DNA of 64,000 nucleotides from Inga oerstediana (lineage: Eukaryota > Streptophyta > Magnoliopsida > Fabales > Fabaceae): positions 73,250,855 to 73,314,854 of the forward strand of contig OY723402.1 of NCBI GenBank assembly GCA_963210345.1, in the 5' to 3' direction. Of the stretch, positions 9,721-22,182 are shown piece by piece. The notes beneath the pieces are model-generated. The model was not told the DNA's origin and made no database searches. It saw only the letters and a program-made list of their open reading frames with translations. Numbering within the stretch: the first letter of the stretch is position 1; each line of letters starts with the position of its first letter. Position numbers and translations under genes: made by a program.

Positions 9721-11838
9721 GAAATAAATATTAATTTTAATTAATATGAAAAGTAGTTGAGCTGCTTCGTTTCAAGCTTATCAAGGATTCTGAGTTTTTT
9801 TTTTTTATTAGATCAAGGGTTTCCCTCTCGAGGCTTAGAAGGCAAAAAGTTCTCACTCCTCCCAACAAATATTCTTCTTCTTATGGGGTGAGGCCCCTTA
9901 CGACCTCAACCAACAGCTTGTTGGTAGAATTCTAAGTTAATACATGGGAGCCACACTATCATATTTTATTTTTTGTAAGCCAAAGAATTCTAATAAAATA
10001 AACTTCAAGATGTAAAAAAATAACATGAATATTATAAACGTACATACTAAATAAAGGACCCAAGTAATTGTTATTTTTTTATACATTTCATGCATTCAAC
10101 AACAATGTAATAACGACAAGAAGCTGAATCTTTAGATATGTTATTATGGTCTCTTATGATAACATTTTTCACCCTAAAAGCATAAGTTTATCTTCGGTTT
10201 CTATTTCTTTTTAAACCAAATTAAAAGAGATCTATTTCTGCTTTCCATAAAAGTTAAAAGATACCAAACGGAGCAATGTCTTAACTCTTTTGTCCCAAAA
10301 GAGTAGGCATTATTTAATGGTTAATAAAGCATCCACATGGAATAACGTTTAAAAGAAATAAAGTGTCCATAGGGGAATATGAATGAGACTGGACAACCAA
10401 TCACGATGCAAAGAAATTAAGGATAGTAAAATTTAAGATTTTTAAATTGCAAAAAGAAAAAAAAATAAAAACAAAAGTGTGAATGAGATTGCTGCTGATC
10501 AGAGTATAGCATAATAGGAGTTTCAACTAAAAAGTCGGTGGTGATATTAGAAAAACTATATTTCGGTGTAGTTATGACATGTTTGTTGCAATTAGTTGGC
10601 TGTCGCTGGATTTTTTTTTTAAAAAAAAACAAAACATCGTCATGTTCATTACACATTGTGGTAGTATTTTTTTTCCCATCTATTAACACAGTCAGTAATG
10701 AAGGACATAATGATATGTTGACAAAAAAAATGAAGCACATAATACTACTCATCAAGGCCACTTGATCTATTAGTATTGATAGACTAGCTATATTACAAAG
10801 TGGATATACTGTATTCAAATTTCACTTTGTTAAAAAAGACCTACGAGGAGAGGATCCTTATCGCAAAATCTCAAAATTAGTCGGTTTCTCAGTAAGATAA
10901 TCCAAAAAAAACGGCGCATACTAACTGACACAGAGGTTGTTAAAAAGGAAAAAGAAGCACATGATGCTACGAAAAGCGATTGCATTTAGTATATTGGGAA
11001 AACGGGCTATAAATTAAACATGGACTAGACTCAGCAATAATTCGGCCAACGTTATTTATATTATTAAAAAATCTTCTTTCACGGCTACAAAAAATGCCTT
11101 TTATGATGGTTCTTATATGTTATATATAACGGTTCCGAACCGTCATATATATGGGCGTTATACATGCTCCGAGCAAATAAATTATGGTTTCAAACCGTTA
11201 TTTATTCTATACCGAATATAATGGTTATATTATAACATCATTATGTATTAAGGCTTGGTGAGTTCATGATATACACATTGCTGTAATAATAATTAACGAG
11301 TATTCGTAAACAACCATCATAAAATATAGTAATGCTTGCATAATACCTAACGGTTCCTCTTTAACAACCATTATATATGTTATAGATCGATAGTAATGTT
11401 AACGGATTTATTTAAACAACTGTTATATATAGTTGATATAAATAACGGTTGTTAGGTAATAACCATGATTTATTGAAGTAAATTTTTTTTAAAAAAAAAA
11501 GGGGGTGTGTTTCTGCTTTCGATATCCCCTAAATTTTTTTTTGGTCGATATCTCCTACATATACATTTGTATAAAATGAATCACAATATATATTTACATT
11601 AATTCATATACAGAACAATACAACAAATCAAAATATATTTATAGTCATTCATATACATGTCTACATTATTAAAACCAAAACCTTAAAACAAACAAGTATC
11701 TAGAATTTTACAGTCATTTGATGTATTTACTCTTCCACTGATGTTGCAGAGATGTCACCAACTCTTAGCCACTTCTTGTATTTATGAGTTGCTAAACATC
11801 GTGCAATAGGCATTAAAATACCATGTGCAAAAGGAAAT
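9721..11838. other. Intergenic region upstream of KCS A1
   Basis: No credible gene. It contains homopolymer runs (for example the T/A run near 10611-10628) and, at about 11085-11480, a cluster of short inverted AACGGTT / AACCGTT motifs that looks like the subterminal region of a DNA transposon whose ends cannot be fixed. Confidence 0.45.
11085..11480. repeat. Cluster of AACGGTT inverted motifs, possible DNA-transposon remnant
   Basis: Repeated short direct and inverted copies of AACGGTT (for example AACGGTTCCGAACCGT near 11128) within AT-rich sequence. Dense subterminal motifs of this kind are typical of CACTA-like elements, but no matching CACTA terminus or target duplication was found. Confidence 0.35.
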
Positions 11839-14800
11839 TGTAACCTCCTCCCTAATTATATCTAAAATACACGATTAAAATGAATTAGAGACCGTCGAAT
11901 AAACAAAACTTAATTTCACTCCCATCCTTGAGATAGGGTTTTCACAAATATCTTTCGAAATCCAATTAACCTGGTCTCATATCCACATTTCGAATACAAT
12001 TACCTAGCAAGAATAAATCACAGTCGAATATATCAGAGTGCACAACATAATTCCTGGCAATCCCAGGTTCATACCCTTACTAAAGATTTACAAATGCCCA
12101 TTAAGGGGATTACACAATATCCTTTCAAATACACATCCAAATATACATCCCAAATACATATCCGAAATTTATACAATAATTCCAACCAACATTGATAACC
12201 AACTACCAAATCAAATATCCATAGGGAGTCCTCGCCGTCCTTGGTTGCTTGCTCCCTCCTCGAGCCACCTGTCCTGTGTAAATTGTTGGTAGGGGAGGGT
12301 GAGATTCAAGAGAATCTTAGTAGGAAAACAGTACCAATATGCATGCAAGATCAGTGTTTAATGCATGACATGCTTGCATTACATTAACTCATGCTCACAC
12401 AATGACATATCTGCATGCTCAATGTTTCGAACACATCTTATGGCCATAGCATAAATTGAAATAGAGCTCCAATTATTCATATATATTTCACATAATCAAG
12501 CAAAGCAATAACATGTATCAATACACCAACACAAATATCAAATACATGCAGGAGAGGTAAGTTCCCTACCCTTGTACTTTCTACGTATGCTCTAGCACCG
12601 GCTACTCACGATCAGGGCGAATATCGAAACCTATTAACCAAATCAAGGACATAGGTTTATTCTCTATTCCAAATTCTTACTTTCATATCACTTAAAGTTG
12701 GTTGTCATTTGAGTCCCTTAAGTGCCTAATAATAAGCTCAACAAAAGCTTGAAAGGATTGGAAAGTACTAGGTTGAAAATCACTTTTCAAAATCACCAAG
12801 TGCTGAAAACAGGGGTTGGCTATAGCCAAGAATCCTCTGGCTACGGCCAAAAATAGTACAGAAGGTTTTGAGCTGCAGCCAAGATTTCTGGCTGCAGTCA
12901 AGGAAACTTCGAAAAATCATAATTAATTCCAAAAAAATCAAAATGAGGTCATCCCAAAGCCCATTGAAAGATCTTTAAGTCCTCTTTATAGGAAAAATAT
13001 GAACCATTACCAAAAATTACCACACAATTCCAGAATTACACAAAATCCCATACTGCTCCAGAATTAAGTCTAGTTTTGACATCAAACTTTAGGCAACCTT
13101 AACTCCCAGCTCACAAAACGAAATGACACAAATTATGTATCTATTTTGAAGCTTGGAATGTGAAATTTAAGACTGAAAAGTTTCATGATTTTTAAATACC
13201 ATTTGGTCATTCAAAACTTTCGTGCAAACTGACTGCCCAAAACAGAGTTCACACTTGACAACATTCCAATTTTCTACCAAAATGTCCAATGGTTCCAAAA
13301 TCAACAATCAAACCTATTCCCACATAATTTTCTACAAGGAATCCATTGGAAACACCAAACCAACCAAATTCACATCCCATTGACATGTTTCCACATTGGC
13401 ACAACATGTCACTACAAAACACAATACAAAACACACCGTGCCATTCTTTCCATTCCAAGGTTTCAAATCAAATCCAATGGCCATATAACACATCAAGACA
13501 CCAATTGCCACCCAAAACACAAGGCAATTCATCCATTTCAAAAATACCACAGAATCAGGGAAAATTCCAAAATTCTCAAAACTCAACCACAAGTCACTAA
13601 ACTTAGATCAAAAGGCATCAAATACTCACTTCTTCATCTTTCCAAAGCCAATTCCTTGATTTTTCATCTCTCCAAATTCTCACAAGCTCTCAAACACCTT
13701 CTTTAACAAATCTAAAATCATAGCAATGAAGCTCTCATCACTATGAATAACAGTAAAGAAGAGTGTTTAAGCTAAAGAGGACCATAAACCAACCAAAACT
13801 CACCTTGTTCTTTTCTCTTTCCTCCTCCTCTTAGGACGACAATGGAGGTTGAGAAGAGAGAGATGAGAGACAATGAAGATGAAGAGAGGTCAGCATTTTT
13901 GGTGCCCAAAACCGACCTAATAGAAAGAGAAGTGATTTAACCATAATTTTATATATTTTTAATTAATTAAATAGGGACTCTTAATGTATTTTCCAGGGCA
14001 TTATCGCATGATTAAGCACTCATTTTAATTAGAGGCATTTGTATTGAATTAATTGTAATAAAAGGGTAAAATTGCCATAATTATTAAATATTTATACATA
14101 TGATCTCTTGAACTTTTAATACTACCTTATGCTTAATTTTTGCATTGCAGTGCTTTGGGTCACAATTGGTGATTTTTGGAGTTTGAATACAAGGAAAATT
14201 ATAGAAAAGAACCAAAGCAAATTACAGAAAAGTACCCATCAGCTTTTTCATGAGGAAAATTTATTGGCGAAAATTACAGAACAATACCCAAGCCACAAAT
14301 TCAACATTCAAACCGACAGAAAAGCAAAATCTGGGGGGTTTTCATTGAACTTCTGGAAGACGTAGAAATTATATGCACGCGCATATCACGGAAAGATTTG
14401 TGTTGCAGCTTGCTTTCAGACTGCACCTAATATGGTTGGTGAAGGGAAATGGACAACGGCAATCTCTCTATATATACCTCCATCTTCACCACCAGGAGGC
14501 ATCCCGACTGCAACTCTTCCTTCTTAAATTTTCTTCTTCCATTTTCTTTTGCCGAGGTACTACAGAACGGGGAGTTGAAGTAAGAACGAGGTCACCACTT
14601 ACACCACTGACCTCTTCCCTTCATCACCACCATTCACCTTTACCAGCCTCTGCACCTTCCTTACCACCACGTTCTTCATTTTCATCACCACACCATCATC
14701 TTGTTCACAGTCCAGCAGCTCCTTCATCCCAACCACCATCACTTTCGGTCTTCTCCACCAAAAGCCATCAAAAACTACAAGTGCAGCACCCTCATCTCCT

Positions 14801-16253
14801 CTCTGTGATAGTTTAGAAAGTTTTGCATTTTCCGGCGAACTATTCCAGTTTTCCGGCCCCCACTTCCGGCGAAGCTTGATTTTTTGTGAAACATTTTCTC
14901 CTCCGTTGTGTCTTATTTTCTTCCTACCATTGTCCTTTCATCATGCAAATACCGCATCATCATTTTCCATCGGTTTTTCTGTGACTCCCGTGTTGTTTCC
15001 AATTTTCCGGTGAAGTTTTGTAGTTTTCCGGCCCCCATTTCCGGCGACCTCCCATCACTCTCTTCCTCAATTCCGGCGATCTCTTCATCATCAACCACCA
15101 GTCCGAGTTGCAGAAATTGAGGCAGCTGAAATTTTGAGTTACACCACCTGGAGCCACGAGTTTGAGGATCTGCGAATGAGAAATATGTGTTGCAGTTCAT
15201 GTTGCAGTTCGTTGGATTAATGCATGATGACATCATCATATATGTATGCTGACATCATCATGCATATTGCAACTTTTGACTTGCGTGAACATGGAATCTG
15301 AGAATCAGGGGAGTGTTGTTTTTATTTTTCTTATTCAAATATTTTGTTTGATTATTGTTGGAACAATGTGTGATTAAATTTGTGTTGTGGGATTTATATA
15401 TATACTTTGCCTATGATTTAAATTAATTTGAGTGGTGTGTTTATTTATATATTTAATTAAATTATATTTTCTTTTATTTATTTTATTTTATTTTTTTTAA
15501 CAAGAAAAGCCCAAAAAAAATCAATTTTCCCTTGTTTTATTGAATTTGTTTTTACATGACATTTAGTATTACCTAGGATTCAATTAAAGGCTCCTTGAGA
15601 AAAGAGAGACGACCCGAGTATTGCATTATACTGCAATTCTTGGATTAAAAATCTTGTATTTGACCCCAAGACGCAAAGATACGGTCAAATCAAGAAGAAA
15701 GGAAAATGAGCGTTGACACTTTGACCAAGATCCAAGGGTCCAAAGAGTGCCATGTGTCACACTCTTGTCACACCTCCATGAGTTCACATAGGCACACACA
15801 CACATGATTCAACCCTTTGATCTATTGCACAAATCAATGTCAACCATTGATCTTGAAGTTACCAATGAGCTTTCTCTTCGACAACTGACCAACTGGTAGG
15901 TAACTTTACCGTTTTGCCCCTGATTATGGCAATTCTCACTGAATCACCACCAACACTTCACATATTTCCATTTAGCCATAATATGCGCCCTCCCTCTATT
16001 TTAAATCAATTTAGATGTTAATCCACAATTGAGCTTAAATACAGGGTTTCAGCATTGCTCACAACACATGAATCACATCCGAATCTCAAATCACATCGAA
16101 TTCTCCAAAAGGGTTCATTTATCACTAATCACATCCTCTTTTGGAGTCATTATCCCTTAATCGCAATTTGGGATCCTGCTAAATTTGGGCTTAACAGTCC
16201 ACTTATCTCAAGCTTATTCTCTAGCCTCAAATCTCAAAATTCGGGGTATTACA
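11839..16253 (-). mobile_element. Large solo LTR of a gypsy-like retrotransposon
   Basis: On the minus strand the unit starts TGTAATACCCCGAATTTTG (16253) and ends GGGAGGAGGTTACA (11839), giving TGTAA...TTACA ends flanked by the 5-bp duplication GAAAT (11834-11838 and 16254-16258). No internal region, primer-binding site or second LTR is present, so a single long LTR remains, probably after recombination between LTRs. Degenerate repeats of the GGCTGCAG/GGCTATAG type occur at 12810-12902. The part at about 14120-15550 reads better on the plus strand (TATA-like sequence near 14470 followed by a C-rich leader) and may be a further nested insertion with unresolved ends. Frames inside, including a His/Ser/Pro-rich one at 14373-14816, have no family signature. 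Confidence 0.8.
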
Positions 16254-16305
16254 GAAATAATGGATGGAAGTTAGATATATATATATATATATATATGAAT
16301 CGAAC

Positions 16306-16418
16306 ATATAATATACCTTCTTTGTTTCAATATTTTCAGGACCGTGCGTGATTATATCCTTCATCCTCTGCATCACATAGTACCCACAATCATTACACAT
16401 GTCCGGTTGCTTTGGACA
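16306..16418 (-). pseudogene. Fragment of a Ulp1-like (C48) cysteine protease domain
   Basis: The minus strand translates to CPKQPDMCNDCGYYVMQRMK, matching the catalytic-Cys segment (DCGYYVM) of Ulp1-type proteases often carried by plant CACTA and MULE elements. No catalytic His or Asp segment is joined to it. A second exon-like frame at 16545-16640 (acceptor TTCTCAG, donor AAAGTATAT) may belong to the same remnant. Confidence 0.55.
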
Positions 16419-16455
16419 ATATAAAGAAATGAGAAGAAATATTTGTTACTCAGTC

Positions 16456-16488
<33 letters not shown>

Positions 16489-17063
16489 AACTATTTGTGT
16501 ACTTCATTTTAATATCGTAGTCATTATTGGTGAATAATATATATACTTTTGGAAGCAGCCATTGGAAGGCGCATCTATAGTGGCCATCAATGAGGTTGAT
16601 TTTGGTGCACTCGAGATCATTTCGTTGTGGTAATTGTACACTGCTCTGAGAAGATATAATAAAAAAGTGTGTATATATATATATAAACATGCAAGATGAA
16701 CTGAATTATAAAAGACGATGAATAGATAACTTACTAGTTAAATGTCTCCTGCATATAGGGTCTTCTATCTGAAACCCCGCCCATAGAGTCATAGTACCAA
16801 ATATTTTTGTGTATTGAACTTACCACTATAAGCATTCAATGGTTCATAAGAACAAATAATAGATCACACCACTAGGACAATAACAAAATAAATAAAAACT
16901 AATTTCAACAGAGTTAATGATGTTCCCACTCTTGAATGTAAGGCGCAATAAAGTAACTGTCATTTCTGTCTCACGCCCTCCTAATGAATTCGTCCCCCAG
17001 AAACCTCACGTTATATATATATACATATATTCCTTGGCATCTTCCTTCATGCCCTCACCCTAG

Positions 17064-17280
17064 TTATTGAGATTGCCAAAGCGGATGAACTTGATTTTGT
17101 CTTGGAGGCTGCAGGGGAGGATGTAAGTATGGTACATGTGCTTGAAATGCCAAAACCAACATCTAAAAATGTAATGAAAGTTCTAAGCGGTCATCTATTT
17201 AATTACAGTTGAAGAAATACCTCAAAAAAGTTGATAGAGCTTGTACTTGTCATCTCCCTTGGAAAAATGCTCCAAAAAAA
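17064..17280 (+). pseudogene. Unidentified two-exon gene fragment
   Basis: Exon-like block 17064-17122 (after an acceptor CCCTAG) reads IEIAKADELDFVLEAAGED and ends at a consensus donor GAT/GTAAGT. A polypyrimidine-acceptor TTACAG leads to a second block from 17209 reading LKKYLKKVDRACTCHLPW in the same frame. The 86-bp intron and continuous phase suggest a captured or left-over piece of a host gene. Reading then runs into the KCS-B downstream flank. The family is not recognised. Confidence 0.35.
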
Positions 17281-17755
17281 ACTATAAAGGGTTTTATAAA
17301 TAACATCGGGGCGATTATTTTTCTTACGTAAATATTAACAAGTGTTAACGTTGAATATTCAAGACCAACTAACCATAGATGAGCAGTGGTAAGAATATAT
17401 AGAGGATCAAATCTGCAGCTAATTGAGGAATCACACATCATTAATCTATTTGGGAGGCATTGCCCAATTAAAGTTGATTTTCAACGATCATCACATTTTG
17501 TTTTCTCCCCGACTACCATCAAAGCCACAAATTTTTTAGCCACAAAACTATAACGCGCACACGCGCACACATTTGTTAAATATAATGACACTTAACATTT
17601 GCGATAGCACAAAAAGTACAACATCGACAAAACCATTAAATAATTAGGACAATAGTGAATATATGTGGGAGTGCATTCATAATCCATACTTTCTATTAAT
17701 TGGCCGATATATATATATATATATATATATCTTAACGAGAGTTACGTACACTCTT

Positions 17756-19786
17756 CTAAGAGTTTTGAGAAGCAACGATATTCGCATGAAATTCATGAAT
17801 ATCATCCCTCCATGGATTCTTCAATGAACCTCCTTCAACATTGTTCAGTGCAACCCAAACTGCACTATTACACTTGAATCCCGACCCAAATGCTAATTGC
17901 CAGATCCTGTCACCTTTCTTGATTCTTCCTTTGGCTTCACAATAAGCCAACTCATACCACACTGAACTTGAAGATGTGTTGCCAAATCTATAAAGTGTCA
18001 TTCTAGAAGGTTCCACGTCCCAGTCTTGAAGCTCAAGACTCTTTTGCATTGTATCCAACACAGCCCTTCCTCCAGTGTGAATACAAAAGTGTTCAAAGGC
18101 CAATTTGAAGTTTGGAACATAAGCTTTCATCTTCAAACTCAAAACCTTCCTTCCCACCAAAGTCACAAGAAACTTGAGTTTCTCTGAGAGAGGAAGGACA
18201 AGTGGGGCGAGAGATGTGATGTGAGACTTGAGGACTTGGCCTGCAACGTTCATGAGGTCTTTTGAGATTGAAATACCAATTATTTGTTGGTCATCGTCTT
18301 GTTGAAACACACAGTGGTAGCTTCTGTCATCGGAAGCCATGTGAGTACGAAGTGTGTGGATGATTTGGTACTTTGAACGGCGGCGATCTGAAGGATGGTT
18401 GGACAGGAGAGAAGCAGAACCACCCATGCGAAAGAGACAATTGATGAGGAGCATTGAAGGGTTGTTGCCTAAGTACGTCCCTGTGTTTGCATTTTCAGTG
18501 CTCAGCACCATGGCGTATGTGTTAGGGTGTGACTGTGACAACAAAATATTAAGGCAGCTGAGTTAGATATAAGTACAAATTTTATTCTCAACTTTGATTC
18601 AGTTGTGATTGAATATATGTTTCTTTTAATCTTTTGACACCTATAGATTTCACCCAGTTGTAATTTGATTCATAAACTTTAACTCGGTGCAACTCATTTC
18701 TTATAATTATGACTTAGTGACAACTCAATTTTTAAAATTTAACTCGAATCCCTGTAGTTTAAGCCATTTAAAATATGGGAGAATTATCAAGAGGTCTCAA
18801 GGAATTGAATGGGTGTATCCATCAAAAAGTCCCGATGATAAGTGAGCATCATGAACTTGATGTTGTTTACCGTACTAAAACTTGTCATTATATGTTGCTT
18901 AGTTGTTTTGGGATTTTTGGTAATTATATCTTTTCATTTCGACCTTATCATCGTATTTGTCCTTATATTTTTTAATTAAAATAAAATTATGTATTATATG
19001 AAGTTTGGGAACTAAAGTATTTGATAATTAAAAATTTTTGCTCAATAAAGATAATTAAAACTATAGGGGCTGTATTACAGCGAATCAAATTTTAGAAACT
19101 GAATTTATATGGAATCAAAACTATAAGCAATGAATTTCAATGTTAAAAAAACCAAGAGTATAAAGAACCTGGAGGAGGCGTTTGGCAAAATCAATAGCAA
19201 GAACACCACCGCTGCAACCCATGCCGCTAAGATCATAACATAAAACGTCGTGTCTGAGTTTATATCGACTCACAATGATATCACACAGAGACGGTGTGGG
19301 ACAAAACGTACTGCTGTTCACCACAAGGATTCCTATATCCTTTGGTCGCACCCATGTTTTCTCCAGAAGTTCATCAATGGCTCCGAAAAACACAGTCTCT
19401 GTCTCTCTCCTTGCTTCAAGCAGACATACTTTTGGTTCTTTCTGCGTTACAGCTTGAGGTAGGTATGTCTTAGGTCCCAAACCAGACTTATTGACAATTT
19501 TTTCCATTAGTTTCACGTTCTCGTCGGAGAAAACTCCAATGCTCTTCGTTGCTTCCACCAGCTTTTCCTTGGTGATAGCACAAGAATCGTTTGGTTTGTA
19601 ACATGCAAAGTCTACTAAGTATACTTTGCTTGCTTGTCTCTTCAAGTGATGAAAAATAATGGCTACTAGGGTTAGGAGGAATAATATTGCAGCCATTAGA
19701 GATGGTTGAAGATATTTGAACTCCTGATGAACACGAGCTGAAGCTGAAGCTTCTACTAAAAACGACATCAGCAATAGGTTCATCAT
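17756..19786 (-). CDS. KCS locus B1: 3-ketoacyl-CoA synthase
   Basis: Intact two-exon gene. Exon 1 is 19169-19786, the intron 18533-19168 (CAG/GTTCTT donor, ACAG acceptor, phase 0), exon 2 17756-18532, giving 464 residues, normal for the family. It catalyses the rate-limiting condensation of very-long-chain fatty acid elongation in the ER membrane. Residues ~1-55 hold two hydrophobic segments (the N-terminal anchor). Next come YLVDFACYKP, the condensing-enzyme segment with VVNSSTFCPTPSL and catalytic Cys in GMGCSGG, then FRMGGSASLLSN, FEHFCIH (His), RFGNTSSSS (Asn) and GSGFKCNSAVW. All residues of the Cys-His-Asn triad are present. An upstream in-frame ATG at 19810 would add 8 residues, but it sits about where transcription should start, so 19786 is preferred. 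It is most like CER6/KCS5-type enzymes by motif, so wax or related lipids are likely products. Chain-length specificity cannot be read. Confidence 0.92.
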
Positions 19787-19832
19787 GTTGAGGGCTAAGT
19801 GGTGGTACATGCAATGTCTCTATATGGTTGAG

Positions 19833-19841
19833 CTTTAAATA
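19833..19841 (-). promoter_or_regulatory. TATA-like box of KCS B1
   Basis: The minus strand reads TATTTAAAG about 47 bp upstream of the preferred start codon. A start site about 30 bp downstream would give a short leader of roughly 20 nt. Confidence 0.55.
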
Positions 19842-20115
19842 GGCCAAAAAATAAGAGAAACAAATTGTTGTTAGTCTCACATCAGGGCCTCATAAATGAA
19901 GCATGGTTTATAAGTTTAATATAGTTCTCCCTCCTATTCTCCCAATTTGTTAGTCTTTGGGTAACATAGCACCTAATGACCGCATAAATGACTACTCACA
20001 GGGCCACAAAGGGTCTGAGAGGTGAAACCAGGGAAGCTGGCACCCATGTTCTCTATAAACAAGTCTTTTGAGATTCAGCTCTCCATTTAAATTTGTGCTC
20101 ATAACATAAATATTA

Positions 20116-20356
20116 TTCTCTCCGGTCCTAATTATAAGATAAAGTTGACTTTTTTAAAGAAATTAAGGATGCTAATTAAATTATTTTAGATTGTTTTTAT
20201 TTTTATTTTTTCGTTCAAACTAATTAGTTTAACTAATAAATTAATATATAATCAAAGGATACATAACATATGATATGAGTAAGTAACTTATTTAGCTTCG
20301 TTAATCTCTTCAAAAGAAGTCAATTTTGTCTTATATATATTTAGGACCGGAGGTAG
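20116..20356. mobile_element. Stowaway-like (Tc1/Mariner) MITE
   Basis: Inverted ends CTCCGGTCCTAATTATAAGA and TAGGACCGGAG, flanked by TA (20114-20115 and 20357-20358). At 241 bp, AT-rich and non-coding, it fits the dicot Stowaway pattern. It lies upstream of KCS B1. Confidence 0.85.
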
Positions 20357-20362
20357 TACTAC

Positions 20363-20363
20363 A

Positions 20364-20406
<43 letters not shown>
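20363..20406. repeat. (ATT)n microsatellite
   Basis: About 14 uninterrupted ATT units. The same tract in copy 2 is 36 bp longer. Confidence 0.95.
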
Positions 20407-20407
<1 letters not shown>

Positions 20408-20627
20408 ATGTAGGGGAGCCTCATTGTTTCAAGCTTCGTTAGGACTCCAAATAAATGCATGTGGTCTCTATTCATATTTTATTTTTTGTTAGATAAAGGT
20501 TTCTAATAATTTATAAAGTGAACTTTAAAAAATAACCAACACTACATGACACTACTAAATTTTTTTCAAAAAATAATATATTAACTAAACATAAGCATGT
20601 GTTGAGAACTTGAGATAATATCTTTAA

Positions 20628-21482
20628 GGGTGAAGGTGCAATTTTGACAACAATGTTCTATTTCAGGGGCATCTAGCACCATAAAGCTTTTTAGGGTGCT
20701 AAAATAGATATAAAGTTTATAAAGTGGAGCAATTTTACCAAACCGTCAACTTGAAGGAAACGGACGTTATATGCGGGTCCCACACATTTTTAAAAAAAAA
20801 AAAAAGCAATTGTTTCTTGCTCCTTCTCTCGAGTGAATAATTCCACAAAGAGCAGTAAATAATAATGTTTACATTGTGCTCAATGCTCCATCTGAAAAAC
20901 ACGGTTTGAAAGCTTTTTTCAACGAATATCACAATTTGTAGAACAAACCCGATAGCTTTTAACTTTACTTTTTACTGACGTATACAAATTATTAACGAAG
21001 TTGGAGAAAAAAAGTTTACCTGTTTCAGCAATGGGAAAGATGAAACTAGGCGGGCAAATAGTTAAAGATTTCAAAGGAAGTGCTGCATGTTACAAACAAG
21101 GCTGGGTAAGAAATTGTAGAGGGGAGCAGGAGCAAGAAGCAGTAAATTCACTATGTATGACCCGCATATAACGTTAGTTTCCTTCAAGTTAACGGTTTGG
21201 TAAAATTGCTCCACTTTATAAACTTTATGTGTATTTTAGCACCCTAAAAAACTTTATGATGCCAGATGCCCCTAAGATAGAACATTGTTGTTAAAATTGC
21301 ACCTTCACCCTTTTAAAAAAATTCGTGTGGGACCCGCATATAACGTCCGTTTCCTTCAAGTTAACGGTTTGGTAAAATTGCTCCACTTTAAATACTTTAT
21401 GTGTATTTTAGCACCCTAAAAGACTTTATGGTGTCAGATGCCCCTGAGATAGAACATTGTTGTTAAAATTGCACCTTTACCC
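20628..21482. mobile_element. Pack-MULE-like element with multimeric terminal repeats
   Basis: The ends GGGTGAAGGTGCAATTTT and AAAATTGCACCTTTACCC are flanked by the 9-bp duplication TATCTTTAA (20619-20627 and 21483-21491), diagnostic of Mutator-like transposition. The terminal unit is about 165 bp (with GTGGAGCAATTTTACCAAA and GGACGTTATATGCGGGTCC). It occurs once inverted on the left and twice in tandem on the right. The 350-bp core carries a gene-like exon (see 21031). No transposase. Confidence 0.9.
21031..21105 (+). pseudogene. Captured exon resembling BOR-type borate transporter N-terminus
   Basis: Inside the MULE core, an acceptor-like TGTTTCAG precedes an ATG reading MGKMKLGGQIVKDFKGSAAC then YKQGW, ending at a donor-like CTGG/GTAAGA. 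Plant BOR borate exporters begin with a short acidic leader followed by a DxKGRxxCYKQDW block at the end of an early exon. The match KDFKGSAACYKQGW keeps that pattern with Asp to Gly before the Trp. This is recognition by motif only. A transporter function here is excluded because the rest of the gene is absent. Confidence 0.5.
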
Positions 21483-21959
21483 TATCTTTAATATCTTACA
21501 TTTATAATATTTGCTTGATAGTTTAGGATCAGATTTGATAAGGTATTTAATTTATCCTAGTTACTGCAGCAGTATCTGGGCATCATAGGGTTTTTACTTT
21601 TGAAAAATAAGCTGCATTATTTATATTTAATTTTTTTGGTTACATATTCATATTTAATTTTGAAGCTGTTGGCCAAAAAATATTTAATTTTGAAGCTCCC
21701 ACATAGAACATTAAACCCTTTTTATGTCGAGAACCCGGAATAATCACTTATTTGGAGTTCCGGCCTATACCTATAGTTTTAAAAAGTTAAAAAAAATCGT
21801 CATTATTTTACTTTAATTATAAATTCTTCCCTTTTCTCGTTTTCTTGTTTCTCCCTAAATATTAGCAATCTCCTTTTCCCCCTTAATTTTTCCCTACTCC
21901 GTTTTGAATGTCTTAAAATATAGATTATCATGTTAGGGTACAACTCCTCTCTGGTGAAG

Positions 21960-22182
21960 AGCCTATTTGGTATAAGAGATTTGAAGGGGAGAGAAAATTT
22001 TTATGAGTTGGATTTAAGAAAATTAGAGAAATAAACCCGAGTTTGAAAATTTTAATAAAAAATATGTAAGATAATAGGTTAAAAAAATAATAATAGAAAA
22101 CTATTAACCTCACTTCTCTTATTTTTTTTCAAAATGTAACTCAAAAAAATTTTCTCACTTCCCCGACTTACCAAACAAGCCT
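21960..22182. mobile_element. MITE with TTTGGTA-type inverted ends
   Basis: The left end GCCTATTTGGTATAAGAG and the inverse of the right end (GGCTTGTTTGGTAAGTCGG) pair over about 60 bp including GAGAAAATTTTTATGAGTT. The target duplication is not clear. It is a relative of the element at 25526-25759. Confidence 0.65.

Larger units (their letters stand above)
17285..19860. repeat. Older KCS segmental duplicate B (pairs with 6797-9720)
   Basis: Collinear with segment A in flank, exons, intron and promoter. It lacks the 233-bp MITE of A, so the MITE inserted in A after A and B separated. Confidence 0.9.

Noticed and set aside
10417..10818. 133-codon minus-strand frame
   Set aside because: Runs through homopolymers and differs between copies in a poly-F/K stretch. 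No signature.
13332..13706. Overlapping frames on both strands (84-108 codons)
   Set aside because: Inside the solo LTR. Composition reflects the LTR sequence and no motif is recognisable.
14373..14816. 147-codon frame rich in His, Ser and Pro
   Set aside because: It lies inside the solo LTR, has biased low-complexity composition and no family signature.
19250..19462. Plus-strand frames opposite KCS exon 1
   Set aside because: Shadows of the conserved minus-strand coding exon.
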